NCBI RefSeq assembly: GCF_964030975.1
Contig: NZ_CAXIQH010000001.1
Location: 62,001 to 126,000 of the forward strand
Direction of reading: 5' to 3'
Source: Tisiphia sp964030975
Lineage (GTDB): Bacteria > Pseudomonadota > Alphaproteobacteria > Rickettsiales > Rickettsiaceae
Length of the DNA: 64,000 nt
In this document: positions 50,567 through 60,755 of the stretch, in pieces
Layout of the letters: every line of letters starts with the position of its first letter
Position numbering within the stretch: the first letter of the stretch is position 1
Notes under the pieces: model-generated
Seen by the model: only the letters and a program-made list of their open reading frames with translations
The model's database searches: none
Told to the model about the DNA's origin: nothing
Position numbers and translations under genes: made by a program

Positions 50567-53500
50567 TTATTTTAGTTGGTATTTAATAGTAAGGTTCAAA
50601 ATCCCTCCACCAACAACTCCAACATAAATCTTAATATTATTTTTACCATTTCGTAAATATGGCATCAGATTAATTGGTGTTGACAAGCGAGTAGCTCTAT
50701 ATATGTCGGGGGCTTTTACAAAATCTTCTTCTTTACCAGTTTTAGAAATGTAAACAACACAATTATCAGCTTTATAATCTCTACATTTTATATCCTTAAA
50801 CTCATGGTTAGGGGGACCGGTATAAATAAGTTTATCATTGACTTTAATCATTAAGTAATCATCATAATACGAACCAGTTCCACCTATTGTAAAAGAGTTC
50901 AGTATATTAGTATTAGGTATATCAAACTCATAATTTGCCCAATGTAATGTATCTGTTAGATCTGCTACAGAACCGTGTGGACCACCAAGTACAGAGGTAC
51001 CAGTTTTAGTTAAAGGATCATAGCTATTTTTAACAGGAAAACTATCTTTGAAATCGCTTGTATATTTGGAACTAAGAGCAGTGCCTTCTTTACAACCAAC
51101 GCCATTTGGTAATACCTCAAAAGCAATGGTTTTGCTATCTATATTTGATAAACAGTAACGTTGCAGTGGTTTATTCGGATCGATTACTACCCAACCAGGT
51201 TTGCAAGTACCTAATGCCAAATGACCTATTTCTGTTCTTGGGTCACTTGGGTTATCAGACCTCCATGTTGCGTTACCATTGATATCAGTCGGGGTAGAAA
51301 TTGCTTCACATTTAGGAACCTTAATTGGAGTACAAAAACCTAATTCCTGAGAAGTTTTATCTCGGATTGCATAAATCTTAGGATCATATTTAGGCACCTC
51401 CTTTTCCTTAGAAGCAGGATCGTAATGCTGCCCGGTATTTATCTTGTCTCCTTGCAATGGGGAGGGATAACTTCTATTATTGAAATCTACAGACACTTTA
51501 CATACCTCAACTCCTGGATTACGATCATTTGTATAACAATGTATAGTATTGCATTTATAAATTGTTATACCCTCAATAGTCTTTATAGAGTTACAATTAG
51601 TAATAGATTTACATAGGGGAAGAAGGTTTTGATATTGTGTACTTTGTTCCTTAAAGTTTAAACAATCAATTGTATCTGATTCAAGTAGTTTTGCTAGTAC
51701 ACAATTAGTATTATTTACTCCAGGAATACATTTCTCTATATCTTTTAATTGTAAACAACCATGTGTTGCCCCTTGAATATATTTACCATTTATATATTCA
51801 AGACCTTTCAAATATATCGCATCTGTAATAGGTTTTCCTTCAGTATCGTAGGGAGCCTTTTTGTTGGGTTCCTTGTCGTTTTTGTATTCACCATATATCG
51901 TTGAAGGATTCATAGAGTTTTTCCCAGAAAAAGGTATAGCAGTATATATAGCTGGAGGAGTATTAGAAATATATGCCATGAAGGAAGTAAAATTATATCC
52001 TGCTAAATTTATTATTTCTTCTATCTTTTGTTTATAATTTGAGTTTACCAACAATGGTGTAACAACAGTGCTAGTTAAATCAACCTTCTCCCCTTCTGTG
52101 TCTAATACTTGTATTGACGCAACAAATTGGGGGGTATAATAGCTATTATTAGGGCAAATAACTTCGGGATCTACCCCGCACTCTTGGGTTAAGATTTGGT
52201 AGCCGTCTGTCACTCTTTTTTCACAACCGACCAGCTGATCTCCTTCTGTTACACAAATAGACTGTGGATCACGGCGAAAATCAGGGTCTAAGGTAGTATC
52301 CAAAAAAGCATCTTTAGCAATTGATACAACAAAAGGCCGGTTATTGCCATTATTATCTTTGAGTTCAAAGGATTTCTTTAGTGATAATAAATTGTTACCA
52401 TCCTGACTTTGTACCTTAGGAAATTCAATCTTAACATCGATAAATTCTCCAATATTTATTCCCCATATTTCTTGACAAGTAGTTTTACCATTTGCCTCAC
52501 GGCTGTTACAATCAGGCAGATCATCAACATAATAATCACTTGGTTTAGAATGCTCGCCTATTTTTTGTGCATAGACTATCCTAAACCCATCTTCACAACC
52601 ATTTTCAGTAACGCTACACTTAAAATCAATTTTTGTGTTAACACAAGGTTCTGTATTACCAACTGGACACTTTTTTATTGCATCACGTTGAACGGTAGCA
52701 ATATGAATCCCTTTAGCTGAAGCAAATGGACCAAGATTATTTATTACTACACATTTATCGGTTTTTTGAGGATTTTCTTTATTTTTACAAAGAGGTATCA
52801 GATTATCTAAACTAACACGCACGACATTATGAATAAGATTATTCCTTAATTTAGATACCACACACGGTGCATCTGAAGACTGAACAAACAGTTCGTTTTT
52901 CTTCTTACCTTCTTTCTTCTTGCTACATACCGACTTGGTAGTGGGAGTAATAATTAATGGAGCTAATTTAGGACAATATGGGGGTGGGAAAGGGCCAAAT
53001 GGTAACTCAACACAACCAAATTCGTAATCATCAACAGAACGATTTAGTGTCCCAATTGTTTTTAGGATCTCTTTTGCTATATCATACATCCATTGTTGCT
53101 CAAGAATATATCCTACCCATTTAACCATTTGTTTTATAACATCAAGACCTGCTGTGTTTTCAGCCCCCAGCATATCTAATAACTTACCCAATAGTGCTGA
53201 CATAGTCAGACTAGTCTTAATATCTATTAAAAATACCAGGACTTTTGTAAGAGGGTGTAATTCATCTGTTTTATGAAGAGGCTGTCTTACTGGGTTCCAG
53301 TCCAGCGGATCTAAGTGAACTCCGGTAGCTGAAACAAGATTCACCAAACCAGGATCACTATATGCACATAACTTTGGTCTATCAAATTTAATAGGCTTTC
53401 CATCCTCTCCTATTGGTGACGTATCATCTTCTGGAAAACCAACATCATTCAAGTGCTTCCCAGGAGTGTAACCAGGATCTGCGGGCGTTCCTTTACTATT

Positions 53501-53977
53501 TAATGACGTCGGTTCAACTGCTGGGACAGCAATTCTAGCACAAATTCTGAGTAGAGGTAAGGCATAAGCCCCAGGCCATATTACACATTCACCATCCCAA
53601 TTTAGAGAAGTGGATTGATTCCAGCAGGCAAATGCATTGCAACTTTGAGTTCTTATGCGAATTTTTGGTGCAAAATAAGAACTTTCTGTTGTATGTTCCG
53701 CACAATGCTGCAGATAAAAGCCAATCCAATTCTCAGGAGGATCAAATTGAATTAAGCAATTATCTGCATCACGTCCATCCCGCCTATTCCATGGAGGACA
53801 TAGAGGGTTTGGCTTTATTGTTCTTTTGACCTCATTGTTCCATGTTTCATTTATCTCACCATAACCACAATTGCAGGGATTATTTAAACATTCTGCAACT
53901 CCATTCCAAAATGATGCATAACTATTGCTTGAGTAAATCAACAAGAACAATACTAGATAATATTTTTTTAGCACCAA
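50567..53977 (-). CDS. Large secreted Cys-rich protein next to the VirB4-like ATPase
   Basis: 1136 residues with a clear signal peptide (YYLVLFLLIYSSNSYA, cleavage near residue 22), so the mature chain is extracytoplasmic. About 50 Cys, many in C-x(2-8)-C spacing (CLNNPCNCGYGE, CNAFACW, CYTNDRN), point to a disulfide-rich fold. The C-terminal 150 residues (FTIGGTGSYYDDYLMIKVNDKLIYTGP) resemble the mating-pair protein TraN segment DDW..V.VNG, but only loosely. It starts 13 bases after the VirB4-like gene, so it is probably a partner of a type IV secretion system. No transmembrane helix after the signal. Confidence 0.7.
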   Translation of the reverse strand: MVLKKYYLVLFLLIYSSNSYASFWNGVAECLNNPCNCGYGEINETWNNEVKRTIKPNPLCPPWNRRDGRDADNCLIQFDPPENWIGFYLQHCAEHTTESSYFAPKIRIRTQSCNAFACWNQSTSLNWDGECVIWPGAYALPLLRICARIAVPAVEPTSLNSKGTPADPGYTPGKHLNDVGFPEDDTSPIGEDGKPIKFDRPKLCAYSDPGLVNLVSATGVHLDPLDWNPVRQPLHKTDELHPLTKVLVFLIDIKTSLTMSALLGKLLDMLGAENTAGLDVIKQMVKWVGYILEQQWMYDIAKEILKTIGTLNRSVDDYEFGCVELPFGPFPPPYCPKLAPLIITPTTKSVCSKKKEGKKKNELFVQSSDAPCVVSKLRNNLIHNVVRVSLDNLIPLCKNKENPQKTDKCVVINNLGPFASAKGIHIATVQRDAIKKCPVGNTEPCVNTKIDFKCSVTENGCEDGFRIVYAQKIGEHSKPSDYYVDDLPDCNSREANGKTTCQEIWGINIGEFIDVKIEFPKVQSQDGNNLLSLKKSFELKDNNGNNRPFVVSIAKDAFLDTTLDPDFRRDPQSICVTEGDQLVGCEKRVTDGYQILTQECGVDPEVICPNNSYYTPQFVASIQVLDTEGEKVDLTSTVVTPLLVNSNYKQKIEEIINLAGYNFTSFMAYISNTPPAIYTAIPFSGKNSMNPSTIYGEYKNDKEPNKKAPYDTEGKPITDAIYLKGLEYINGKYIQGATHGCLQLKDIEKCIPGVNNTNCVLAKLLESDTIDCLNFKEQSTQYQNLLPLCKSITNCNSIKTIEGITIYKCNTIHCYTNDRNPGVEVCKVSVDFNNRSYPSPLQGDKINTGQHYDPASKEKEVPKYDPKIYAIRDKTSQELGFCTPIKVPKCEAISTPTDINGNATWRSDNPSDPRTEIGHLALGTCKPGWVVIDPNKPLQRYCLSNIDSKTIAFEVLPNGVGCKEGTALSSKYTSDFKDSFPVKNSYDPLTKTGTSVLGGPHGSVADLTDTLHWANYEFDIPNTNILNSFTIGGTGSYYDDYLMIKVNDKLIYTGPPNHEFKDIKCRDYKADNCVVYISKTGKEEDFVKAPDIYRATRLSTPINLMPYLRNGKNNIKIYVGVVGGGILNLTIKYQLK

Positions 53978-53990
53978 ATTCCTCTTCCAA

Positions 53991-56441
53991 CTAAATACGA
54001 TTTAATGCTATATACAAAGAATTAATCCAACTATCAGGATGTCCTGGATATTGTTGTAATATTTTTTGATATATTTTTAATTCCTCAGTTCTACAAGATA
54101 AAATTTTAATAATGCCAATTAAACTTCCTATACTCAGCTCCACAGCAATAGATTGGCTATCTTGGCTTATTAAGAACATTCTAGAAGCAATCGTAAATTT
54201 CGATAATTTCTTGATTTCTGATTCATTTAACCCTAAAATTTGGTCTAAATACTGCAATTTTATTTCTGATGGTAAAATTATTTTAGTATCTGTTAAGTCC
54301 AACCAATTCTGTAACACCCTTGTTTTTATCGACTGCAAATAACTGAAATTAAAATTACTAACCATGACTCCATTATTTTTCAGCAATCTATTAGAAATCA
54401 TCTGTGATATGTTATCAAAATTTTCAGGTCTATACAAGGAATCAAGATTATCTATTACTAATATTTTTGGACTCTTCCCTGTAATAGTTAAATGATAGTT
54501 AAAAGCATATATTAACCCTACACATAAACTATTATGCTTAGTTAAATTCATTGAGAATGCTTCTAGAAGTTTTCTATCTGTTGGATAAAAACGTTCAGTA
54601 AAGGACTTCTCAGAGAAAGAATATAAATTAAATCCTATTATATTGCCTTCGGATAAAGGAAATTTATCACTATCAAATATACCATCATATAATCCTCCTT
54701 CTGCATAATCAGTTAATTTTAGTTTGATTAACTCCCCACCTTCTATAGAAAAATCGATTATTTTTAAAATGGATGAAAAATTACGATCCTTATTATCTAA
54801 ACTGTGAATTTTATCAGCAAACTTTTCTAGAAAAGCTAATTCGACCTCGTTTAAGGGATAAAAAGAATTATTACAAATTATCTTAAGAAATTCGATAATA
54901 AAATGCTTTGACTCTAGAGTATCATCTAGTAAAAACGGATTTATTAGGTTTTTTTCTTTTTCAATCCACTGCCCTTCAATTGACTCAACAAAAATCTTTG
55001 AATTATTATTGTTGGAAAGATACAATATTGTTGGCTTATACTTAGTTGCTTCAGAAATTAAAAAATTTGTTAGTACAGTCTTACCAGTATTGGCTGTGCC
55101 AAAAATACAAGTATTTCCTCTGTTATTACTTTTAGCATGAAAATTCATAAAGTAAGGTGTTCCCTTCTCCGTTCTAAGCAAAGTTATTGCTTTACCCCAT
55201 ATGTTATTTTGACTTCCAGTCGGAAAATTATGTAATGAAGCTAAGGCAGCTATATTTTCGATAATTGTTGGAGCCAACCTTCTAATATAAGAGAAGTTGC
55301 CTGGAAGTTGTGCCCAAAATGTCGACTCTAAATTTATATCTTCTCGTACATGGACAACCCCAATTTTAGCAAGTTCCTTAGATGCCTGAGCAATTGATTG
55401 ATCCAATTTGTTCAAGTCTGATCCTATAATAGCAATGGAAATTTGTTGTTTACAAAATTGGTTTGGGATTGAAGCATCAAGATTCATTATCTTGTCTATT
55501 CCGGTAATTTCAGCAAGCTTAGCATCTTTACTAACTTGTAAAATATATGCCTGTTCTTCAAATGCTTTAGATACTTCTTTTTTATCAACGAAATAAAATA
55601 TTTCTGTTGCTATTAATTCTACAGGTAATTGTAAGAATCCATCAAGGGCAGCTGAGGATACTTCTTGATATTCCTTTATTGAAATAATGGATGCAAACTT
55701 TTTACCATGTTGGCTTATTACTTCAATCTTATCATTACCAACTGCGTATTGATTGGACGCTAAAGCCTTAGATAAATTGGCGATTGGCACTAAGCAATAT
55801 TCCTCGTTGAGATGGACTATTCTACGATATAAAAACATCAGGTCAGAGTAAGATTCCTCCTTTTCAAATCTTATTCCTAACTTTACTGCACCAAAATCTT
55901 GTAAATCCAAAAGTATTGTATCAACAGTACTATTTAGCATTTTAAAAACACTATCTAAGTAGTTATTTTGGTAATTGACAATTTTATCGAAAGACAAAGA
56001 AGTTATCAAAGAGTTAATATCTTTAACTTTAATGTTATTAGAATCATAAATTATTGAGATATATAAGGTATTAACAAATTTATCATCCCAGTAATTTTTT
56101 TGTTGCCATAGATTGTGAATATTAGCTGGTAACAATTTATTGTAAGGAGTTGGGTCATCTAAGTTTGTCTTACGTCGTACCGTATGTATCCAAAATGCAA
56201 AATTTTTATTATGAGCATTTTTCTTGATAGCATTACGCACTACTTCTCGTAGATTGAATAGCTTATCACTAATATTTTCTGCATTAATGCCGTTTATTTG
56301 GATAGTCTGGAGTAGTTCCCCATTCTTAGTTAACAGAGTATTTTCATTATAGTGACAAGCAATTGGAATGAAATTCTCTGCAGAATTATTGTACAAATCC
56401 TTATCAATTTTTCTTGAATTGCTAGCTATTTTAAACACCAA
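53991..56441 (-). CDS. virB4: VirB4-like type IV secretion ATPase (second-paralogue type)
   Basis: 816 residues. N-terminal CagE/VirB4 domain (FIPIACHYNENTLLTKNGELLQTIQI, FWIHTVRRKTN), and a C-terminal ATPase domain with Walker A FGTANTGKTVLTNFL near 446-460 and a Walker B-like KILVIDNLDSLYR near 667, where Asn stands for the usual Glu. Rickettsia carry two VirB4 copies in the rvh system; the divergent copy apart from the main cluster matches this context (serS-tatC neighbours). The altered Walker B suggests reduced hydrolysis. Cytoplasmic, at the inner-membrane base of the channel. It follows serS after 72 bases. Confidence 0.88.
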   Translation of the reverse strand: MVFKIASNSRKIDKDLYNNSAENFIPIACHYNENTLLTKNGELLQTIQINGINAENISDKLFNLREVVRNAIKKNAHNKNFAFWIHTVRRKTNLDDPTPYNKLLPANIHNLWQQKNYWDDKFVNTLYISIIYDSNNIKVKDINSLITSLSFDKIVNYQNNYLDSVFKMLNSTVDTILLDLQDFGAVKLGIRFEKEESYSDLMFLYRRIVHLNEEYCLVPIANLSKALASNQYAVGNDKIEVISQHGKKFASIISIKEYQEVSSAALDGFLQLPVELIATEIFYFVDKKEVSKAFEEQAYILQVSKDAKLAEITGIDKIMNLDASIPNQFCKQQISIAIIGSDLNKLDQSIAQASKELAKIGVVHVREDINLESTFWAQLPGNFSYIRRLAPTIIENIAALASLHNFPTGSQNNIWGKAITLLRTEKGTPYFMNFHAKSNNRGNTCIFGTANTGKTVLTNFLISEATKYKPTILYLSNNNNSKIFVESIEGQWIEKEKNLINPFLLDDTLESKHFIIEFLKIICNNSFYPLNEVELAFLEKFADKIHSLDNKDRNFSSILKIIDFSIEGGELIKLKLTDYAEGGLYDGIFDSDKFPLSEGNIIGFNLYSFSEKSFTERFYPTDRKLLEAFSMNLTKHNSLCVGLIYAFNYHLTITGKSPKILVIDNLDSLYRPENFDNISQMISNRLLKNNGVMVSNFNFSYLQSIKTRVLQNWLDLTDTKIILPSEIKLQYLDQILGLNESEIKKLSKFTIASRMFLISQDSQSIAVELSIGSLIGIIKILSCRTEELKIYQKILQQYPGHPDSWINSLYIALNRI

Positions 56442-56513
56442 TGATACCTACTAAATAAACATATATTATTTATATTCTTTTGTTTTTAGCATAATTATCT
56501 CAATCTTTCATAC

Positions 56514-57800
56514 TTAATATTTAATTGTATGAATTCGTTCTAACCCACCCATATAACTCACCAAAACATCTGGAACCGTTATTGAACCATCTGTATTTTG
56601 ATAATTTTCTAGAATTGCGATTATTGTTCTACCAACTGCTAAACCAGAAGCATTTAACGTATGCACAAAAGTAGTTTCGTTGCTACCAAATTCTTTATAT
56701 CTAGCTTTCATCCTTCTCGCCTGAAAATCTCCACAATTAGAACAGCTTGAAATCTCACGATATAGATTCTGACCTGGCAACCATACTTCCAAATCATAGG
56801 TTTTTTGTGCATTAAATCCCATATCTCCAGTACAAAGCAACATAACTCTATATGATAAATCAAGTTTTTTTAGAATGGTTTCAGCTGCATTAGTTATATA
56901 TTCATGTTCACGCTTAGACTCTTCAGCAGTAGTTATTGTAACCAATTCCACTTTACCAAATTGATGCATACGTATCATACCTCTAGTATCTTTACCACTA
57001 CTTCCAGATTCTGATCTGTAACAGGGGGTATAAGCAACATAACGTATAGGCAATTCTTCCCTAGCTATTATAGTATCAGATACCATATTAACAAGAGGTA
57101 CTTCTCCTGTTGGAATTAGCCGGTAATTATTCGTCGTCTCAAACGACTCTTCTGCAAATTTTGGCAACTGACCACTATTATACATGGCAACTGGTCGTAC
57201 TAAAGATGGAGGAGATAATTCAGTAAAGCCAAATTCCTGAGTATGAGTATCAATCATAAAATTAATCAATGCACGCTCTAGCTTTGCTAAATCTCCCTTG
57301 AGAGTTACAAATCTACTACCAGACATTTTAGCAGTACGTACAAAATCCATCATACCTAAACTCTCACCAAGCTCAAAATGCTGCTTAGCTAACAATGGTG
57401 ATGGTTTTGTTGTAATGTCTCCAACTGTTCTAATAAGCTTATTCATACTTCCATCAGTACCATATGGTACGTCATCATCAGGAAGGTTTGGCAGTACTTC
57501 CAACATATCGTTGAGCTGATGATTACTATTTAATTTTAGAGTCAGTTCTTCTAATTTTTCATTTATATGATCCACATCACGCTTTAGTTCTTCAAATTCC
57601 TTACTAGCCTTGTTAGGTATGTTACCTAAAGATCTAGATTTTTTCTTTCTTGCATGTTGGAATTGTTGGATAAGATTAGTTAACTGACGTTTGCTTTCAT
57701 CTAGTTTAGTAATTTTATCGGACATTGGAGCAATTCCCCTTTTGATAAGTAAATCATCAAATTCCTGTTTATTTTCCCTAATCCATTTTATATCTAGCAT
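56514..57800 (-). CDS. serS: Seryl-tRNA synthetase
   Basis: 428 residues. N-terminal coiled-coil arm (KLDESKRQLTNLIQQFQHARKKKSRSLG to EELTLKLNSN), class II core with LIPTGEVPLVNM, motif 2 YRSESGSSGKDTRGMIRMHQF and motif 3 LNASGLAVGRTIIAILEN. Charges tRNA-Ser, of which one gene lies at 3538. The ATG is at 57798-57800, immediately after the tatC stop with no gap. Confidence 0.97.
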   Translation of the reverse strand: MLDIKWIRENKQEFDDLLIKRGIAPMSDKITKLDESKRQLTNLIQQFQHARKKKSRSLGNIPNKASKEFEELKRDVDHINEKLEELTLKLNSNHQLNDMLEVLPNLPDDDVPYGTDGSMNKLIRTVGDITTKPSPLLAKQHFELGESLGMMDFVRTAKMSGSRFVTLKGDLAKLERALINFMIDTHTQEFGFTELSPPSLVRPVAMYNSGQLPKFAEESFETTNNYRLIPTGEVPLVNMVSDTIIAREELPIRYVAYTPCYRSESGSSGKDTRGMIRMHQFGKVELVTITTAEESKREHEYITNAAETILKKLDLSYRVMLLCTGDMGFNAQKTYDLEVWLPGQNLYREISSCSNCGDFQARRMKARYKEFGSNETTFVHTLNASGLAVGRTIIAILENYQNTDGSITVPDVLVSYMGGLERIHTIKY

Positions 57801-58532
57801 CTATTTTCCTCGGTTTTCTACAAATTTACACATAATTATTGAAGTTTCATATAATAAAAGCATTGGTATTGCAAGGGCAAATTGGCTCAACACATCCGGT
57901 GGAGTTAAAATACCAGCAATAATGAAAATAATTATTATAGACCATCTTCTCTTGTTCACTAAGTCTTTTGCTGTTAATATTTTTAATAAATTTAATATTA
58001 ACATAATAATTGGCAATTGAAAGGCTACACCAAAAGCAATAATTAGCTGAATTACTAAATTTAAATATTCGCTAACTCTAGCTTCTAGAATTAGAGGAAT
58101 AATGACATTATCATTTTCAAAGCTCAAAAAAAATTGCCAGGCACGAGGCATAACAAAGTAAAACACAAAGATACCCCCACACCAAAACAAAACAGGGGAC
58201 ATAAAAAGAATAAAAGCCGCATATTTTTTCTCATGTGGATATAGTCCAGGTTTTATAAATAGAAAGCATTCTATGGTGATAATTGGCATAATCATGAGAA
58301 AAGAAACAAAAGCCGCAAGTTTTATGTAAGTAAAAAATGCTTCAGTAAGACCAGTATAGATTACCCTTCTTATATTAGCATGACTTAATTCTGCAAGTGG
58401 TTCTAATAAAATATCATATATATTACTACTAAAATAATAACAAATAATAAAACCAATAATGAATGCAGTAAATACTCGTAATAATCTAGCTTTTAGCTCT
58501 AGAAAATGCTCTTTAAAGGTATATGATTTCAT
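57801..58532 (-). CDS. tatC: Sec-independent translocase protein TatC
   Basis: 243 residues, six helices. N-terminal FKEHFLELKARLLRVF is the conserved (S/T)-H-L-x-E-L-R-x-R motif in modified form; EAFFTYIKLAAFVSFLM carries the TEAF motif for signal recognition; FGVAFQLPIIML follows. Core of the twin-arginine translocon in the inner membrane. First gene of a minus-strand run tatC-serS-virB4-secreted protein. Confidence 0.95.
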   Translation of the reverse strand: MKSYTFKEHFLELKARLLRVFTAFIIGFIICYYFSSNIYDILLEPLAELSHANIRRVIYTGLTEAFFTYIKLAAFVSFLMIMPIITIECFLFIKPGLYPHEKKYAAFILFMSPVLFWCGGIFVFYFVMPRAWQFFLSFENDNVIIPLILEARVSEYLNLVIQLIIAFGVAFQLPIIMLILNLLKILTAKDLVNKRRWSIIIIFIIAGILTPPDVLSQFALAIPMLLLYETSIIMCKFVENRGK

Positions 58533-58590
58533 AAATTAACTATTTATAATATTTGTCAGCTCAACTTAATGTCATTTCTGCAAAAGCAGG

Positions 58591-58730
58591 TATAGTTATG
58601 CCTATAGGATTAGGTGATAAAGAACATAACTATTGTAAGTTGTCATTCCCGCGTAGGCGGGAATCTAGATACCTGCTTTCGCAGGTATGACACAAAGTTT
58701 GTATCACCTAATTCAATAGGTTTCACTATA
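58591..58730. mobile_element. MITE family A, copy 7 (140 bp)
   Basis: Complete, ending TATAGTTATGCCTATAGGAT and CCTATTGAATTAGGTGATA (inverted), with the CATTCCCGCGTAGGCGGGAA centre. It starts right after a family D-like GCAAAAGCAGGT and is followed by a family E element. It lies upstream of tatC. Confidence 0.9.
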
Positions 58731-58740
58731 TCTAGCAGGG

Positions 58741-58969
58741 CTGTCGAAAGTTAGAAAAGGAAGCGGTTTTAGGTAAGGCACTTTAAAAGTCGTATGTGGT
58801 CAACGTCATTGCGAGGAGGCGTGAGCCGACGAAGCAATCCGCAAAAGTAACCAAAAATGGATTGCTTCGTCGGCTCACGCCTCCTCGCAATGACGCCGGT
58901 TATTTTTCCACAACTTTTAAACTACCATGATGACCTCTAAACCAGCTTCCTCTTCTAACTTTCGACAAC
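58741..58969. repeat. Palindromic family E, complete copy with a P core
   Basis: CTGTCGAAAGTTAGAA on the left and TTCTAACTTTCGACA on the right; second-level arms TTTTAAAGTGCC-like and CAACTTTTAAACTACC; a full family P palindrome (CGTCATTGCGAGGAGGCGTG ... CGCCTCCTCGCAATGACG) at 58804-58894. Confidence 0.85.
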
Positions 58970-59029
58970 CATGAAGTATTATAGATTCCCGCTAGGAATA
59001 ACATCAAATGTATTTTTGCTTGAAATGAG

Positions 59030-59722
59030 CTAATCATTTTTCTCTAATTCTTGCGACAATACCTCATCAAGTTCTTGTCTAAGATCTTCAGAAAGTTTTT
59101 TCATTTTATTGGGAGATTCTTTGGATTGTGATTCTTTTAACACATTTGTAGTATCAATATTCTCTGATTTTATAGGTAACTTAATGGATTCCAAACTATT
59201 TTGTGGTAGAGTTTTTATAAAATTCTTACTTAAATTATCTAGATAGGGAGTAGTCGCGGATTCTTTAAGCCATTCCGGATATTTATCAATGGTAGTATTT
59301 TGCATAACATCTTTTAGCGTTTTTGCTTGCAGATAACTGCCAGAAAAGAAAATTGTTAAGATTAGAAATAGGAATAAACAAATAATCATACCTCTAAACA
59401 TACCAACGCCTAAACCCAGAACTCTGTCAATAAGTCCACCACTTATAACGGAAATCATCAAAAGAAATTTATTGGTTAAAAAAGAGCATAAAATCCAAGA
59501 TATAATGTAGGAGATAATCCCAGAGCTAATTACCAATGCAATATGGTTAATAAAATACGGAGTAATGATTTTAGTAATATATGGAGATAGGTAATAGGCA
59601 AAAATAATTGAAAATATAAAGCCAAGTAAGCTGATAGTAAGTTTTACAAGTCCCCTATAGGCTCCAAGCATTGATGAAGCAGTAATAATTGCCAGTATTG
59701 TTATGTCAAACCAAGTAAACAT
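59030..59722 (-). CDS. cvpA: CvpA-family membrane protein
   Basis: 230 residues. Four helices typical of the colicin V production family: FDITILAIITASSMLGAYRGLVKLTISLLGFI (first two), ALVISSGIISYIISWILCSF and the conserved late segment SGGLIDRVLGLGVGMFRGMIICLFLFL. The C-terminal 70 residues are charged and cytoplasmic. Family members affect envelope integrity and secretion; exact role unknown. Divergent from yqgE. Confidence 0.9.
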   Translation of the reverse strand: MFTWFDITILAIITASSMLGAYRGLVKLTISLLGFIFSIIFAYYLSPYITKIITPYFINHIALVISSGIISYIISWILCSFLTNKFLLMISVISGGLIDRVLGLGVGMFRGMIICLFLFLILTIFFSGSYLQAKTLKDVMQNTTIDKYPEWLKESATTPYLDNLSKNFIKTLPQNSLESIKLPIKSENIDTTNVLKESQSKESPNKMKKLSEDLRQELDEVLSQELEKND

Positions 59723-59886
59723 TAGACTTTTTAAAAAATTACTTTAGGTTTAGAACAGATAGGGTATATTTATTATCATATTCAAAATTTTTATTGAATA
59801 GGCGTAATTTAACACTATATGTATCTAAAAGCTAGTGTATTAATAATAATTATAGACTAAATAAATTTTACAATACAATAAACATT

Positions 59887-60456
59887 ATGAATGAAAATAA
59901 TAAAATTTTTGATAATTTGTCTGGTAAGGTTTTGATAGCTACTCCTTACATGCTTGATGGTATATTTAATAAGTCACTTGTTTATATGCTGTCTCATACA
60001 GCAGAAGGGGCGATGGGCTTAATTTTCAATAATTTAGTAAATCATATAGAAATAAAATCGTTCTTCAAAATATCTGATGTTCAGGTAGATAATATTATGA
60101 TGCCTATCTATTTGGGAGGACCAGTTGAGCATGAACGTGGATTCTTCCTGCATTCTGATGATTATAACGAGAATTTATTATTGAAGTTTCAGAATCATCT
60201 AGCAGTTAGCTCTAATCCTCAAATACCTCATGATATTGCTTCTGGTCATGGCCCTAAAAATAGTTTATTTATTATTGGCTACACTTCTTGGAAAGCAGGG
60301 CAGCTTGAAGCAGAGATTAAGGATAATTTGTGGATAATAACAGATTGTGATAAAGAGTTTATTTTCTCTGGTCATCCAGAGCATAAGTGGCACAATGCTT
60401 TGCAAAATCTTGGTATCAAAGAATCGCACTTTACTTCACGAATGGGTAATGCTTAA
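59887..60456 (+). CDS. yqgE: YqgE/AlgH (UPF0301) family protein
   Basis: 189 residues. Family motifs: LSGKVLIATPYMLDGIFNKSLVYML, GAMGLIFNN, IYLGGPVEHERGFFLHS and FIIGYTSWKAGQLEAEI. A soluble, widespread family of unsettled function. Complete length. A family G palindrome follows about 50 bases after the stop. Confidence 0.95.
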   Translation: MNENNKIFDNLSGKVLIATPYMLDGIFNKSLVYMLSHTAEGAMGLIFNNLVNHIEIKSFFKISDVQVDNIMMPIYLGGPVEHERGFFLHSDDYNENLLLKFQNHLAVSSNPQIPHDIASGHGPKNSLFIIGYTSWKAGQLEAEIKDNLWIITDCDKEFIFSGHPEHKWHNALQNLGIKESHFTSRMGNA

Positions 60457-60508
60457 CAATAAAAACTAATAATTTGAAAAAGTCAATTCTTCAAGTTATT
60501 ATAGTAGC

Positions 60509-60745
60509 TTATAGGCTAGGCGATGCACACAAAATTCTTCAACGTCATTGTGAGGAGTGTGTAAGCACGACGAGGCAATCCTGTTTTGTGTCAACCTTGC
60601 GAAAGCAGGTATCTCTAGATTCCCGCCGTTGCTAAGAATGACAACTTACAATTACCGCATCGTAACTAAAGCGGCTCCTCGCAATGACGTTTAACTGAAA
60701 GATGTATACATCTCACTAATTATGTGTGCATCGCCTAGGCTTATA
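60509..60745. repeat. Palindromic family G with nested P palindrome
   Basis: Arms TATAGGCTAGGCGATGCACA and TGTGCATCGCCTAGGCTTAT. Inside: AACGTCATTGTGAGGAGTGT ... GGCTCCTCGCAATGACGT (family P), itself holding a CTTGCGAAAGCAGGT..CCCGCC core. The right end stops directly at the terC ribosome binding site AGGAGG. Confidence 0.85.
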
Positions 60746-60755
60746 GGAGGATACT

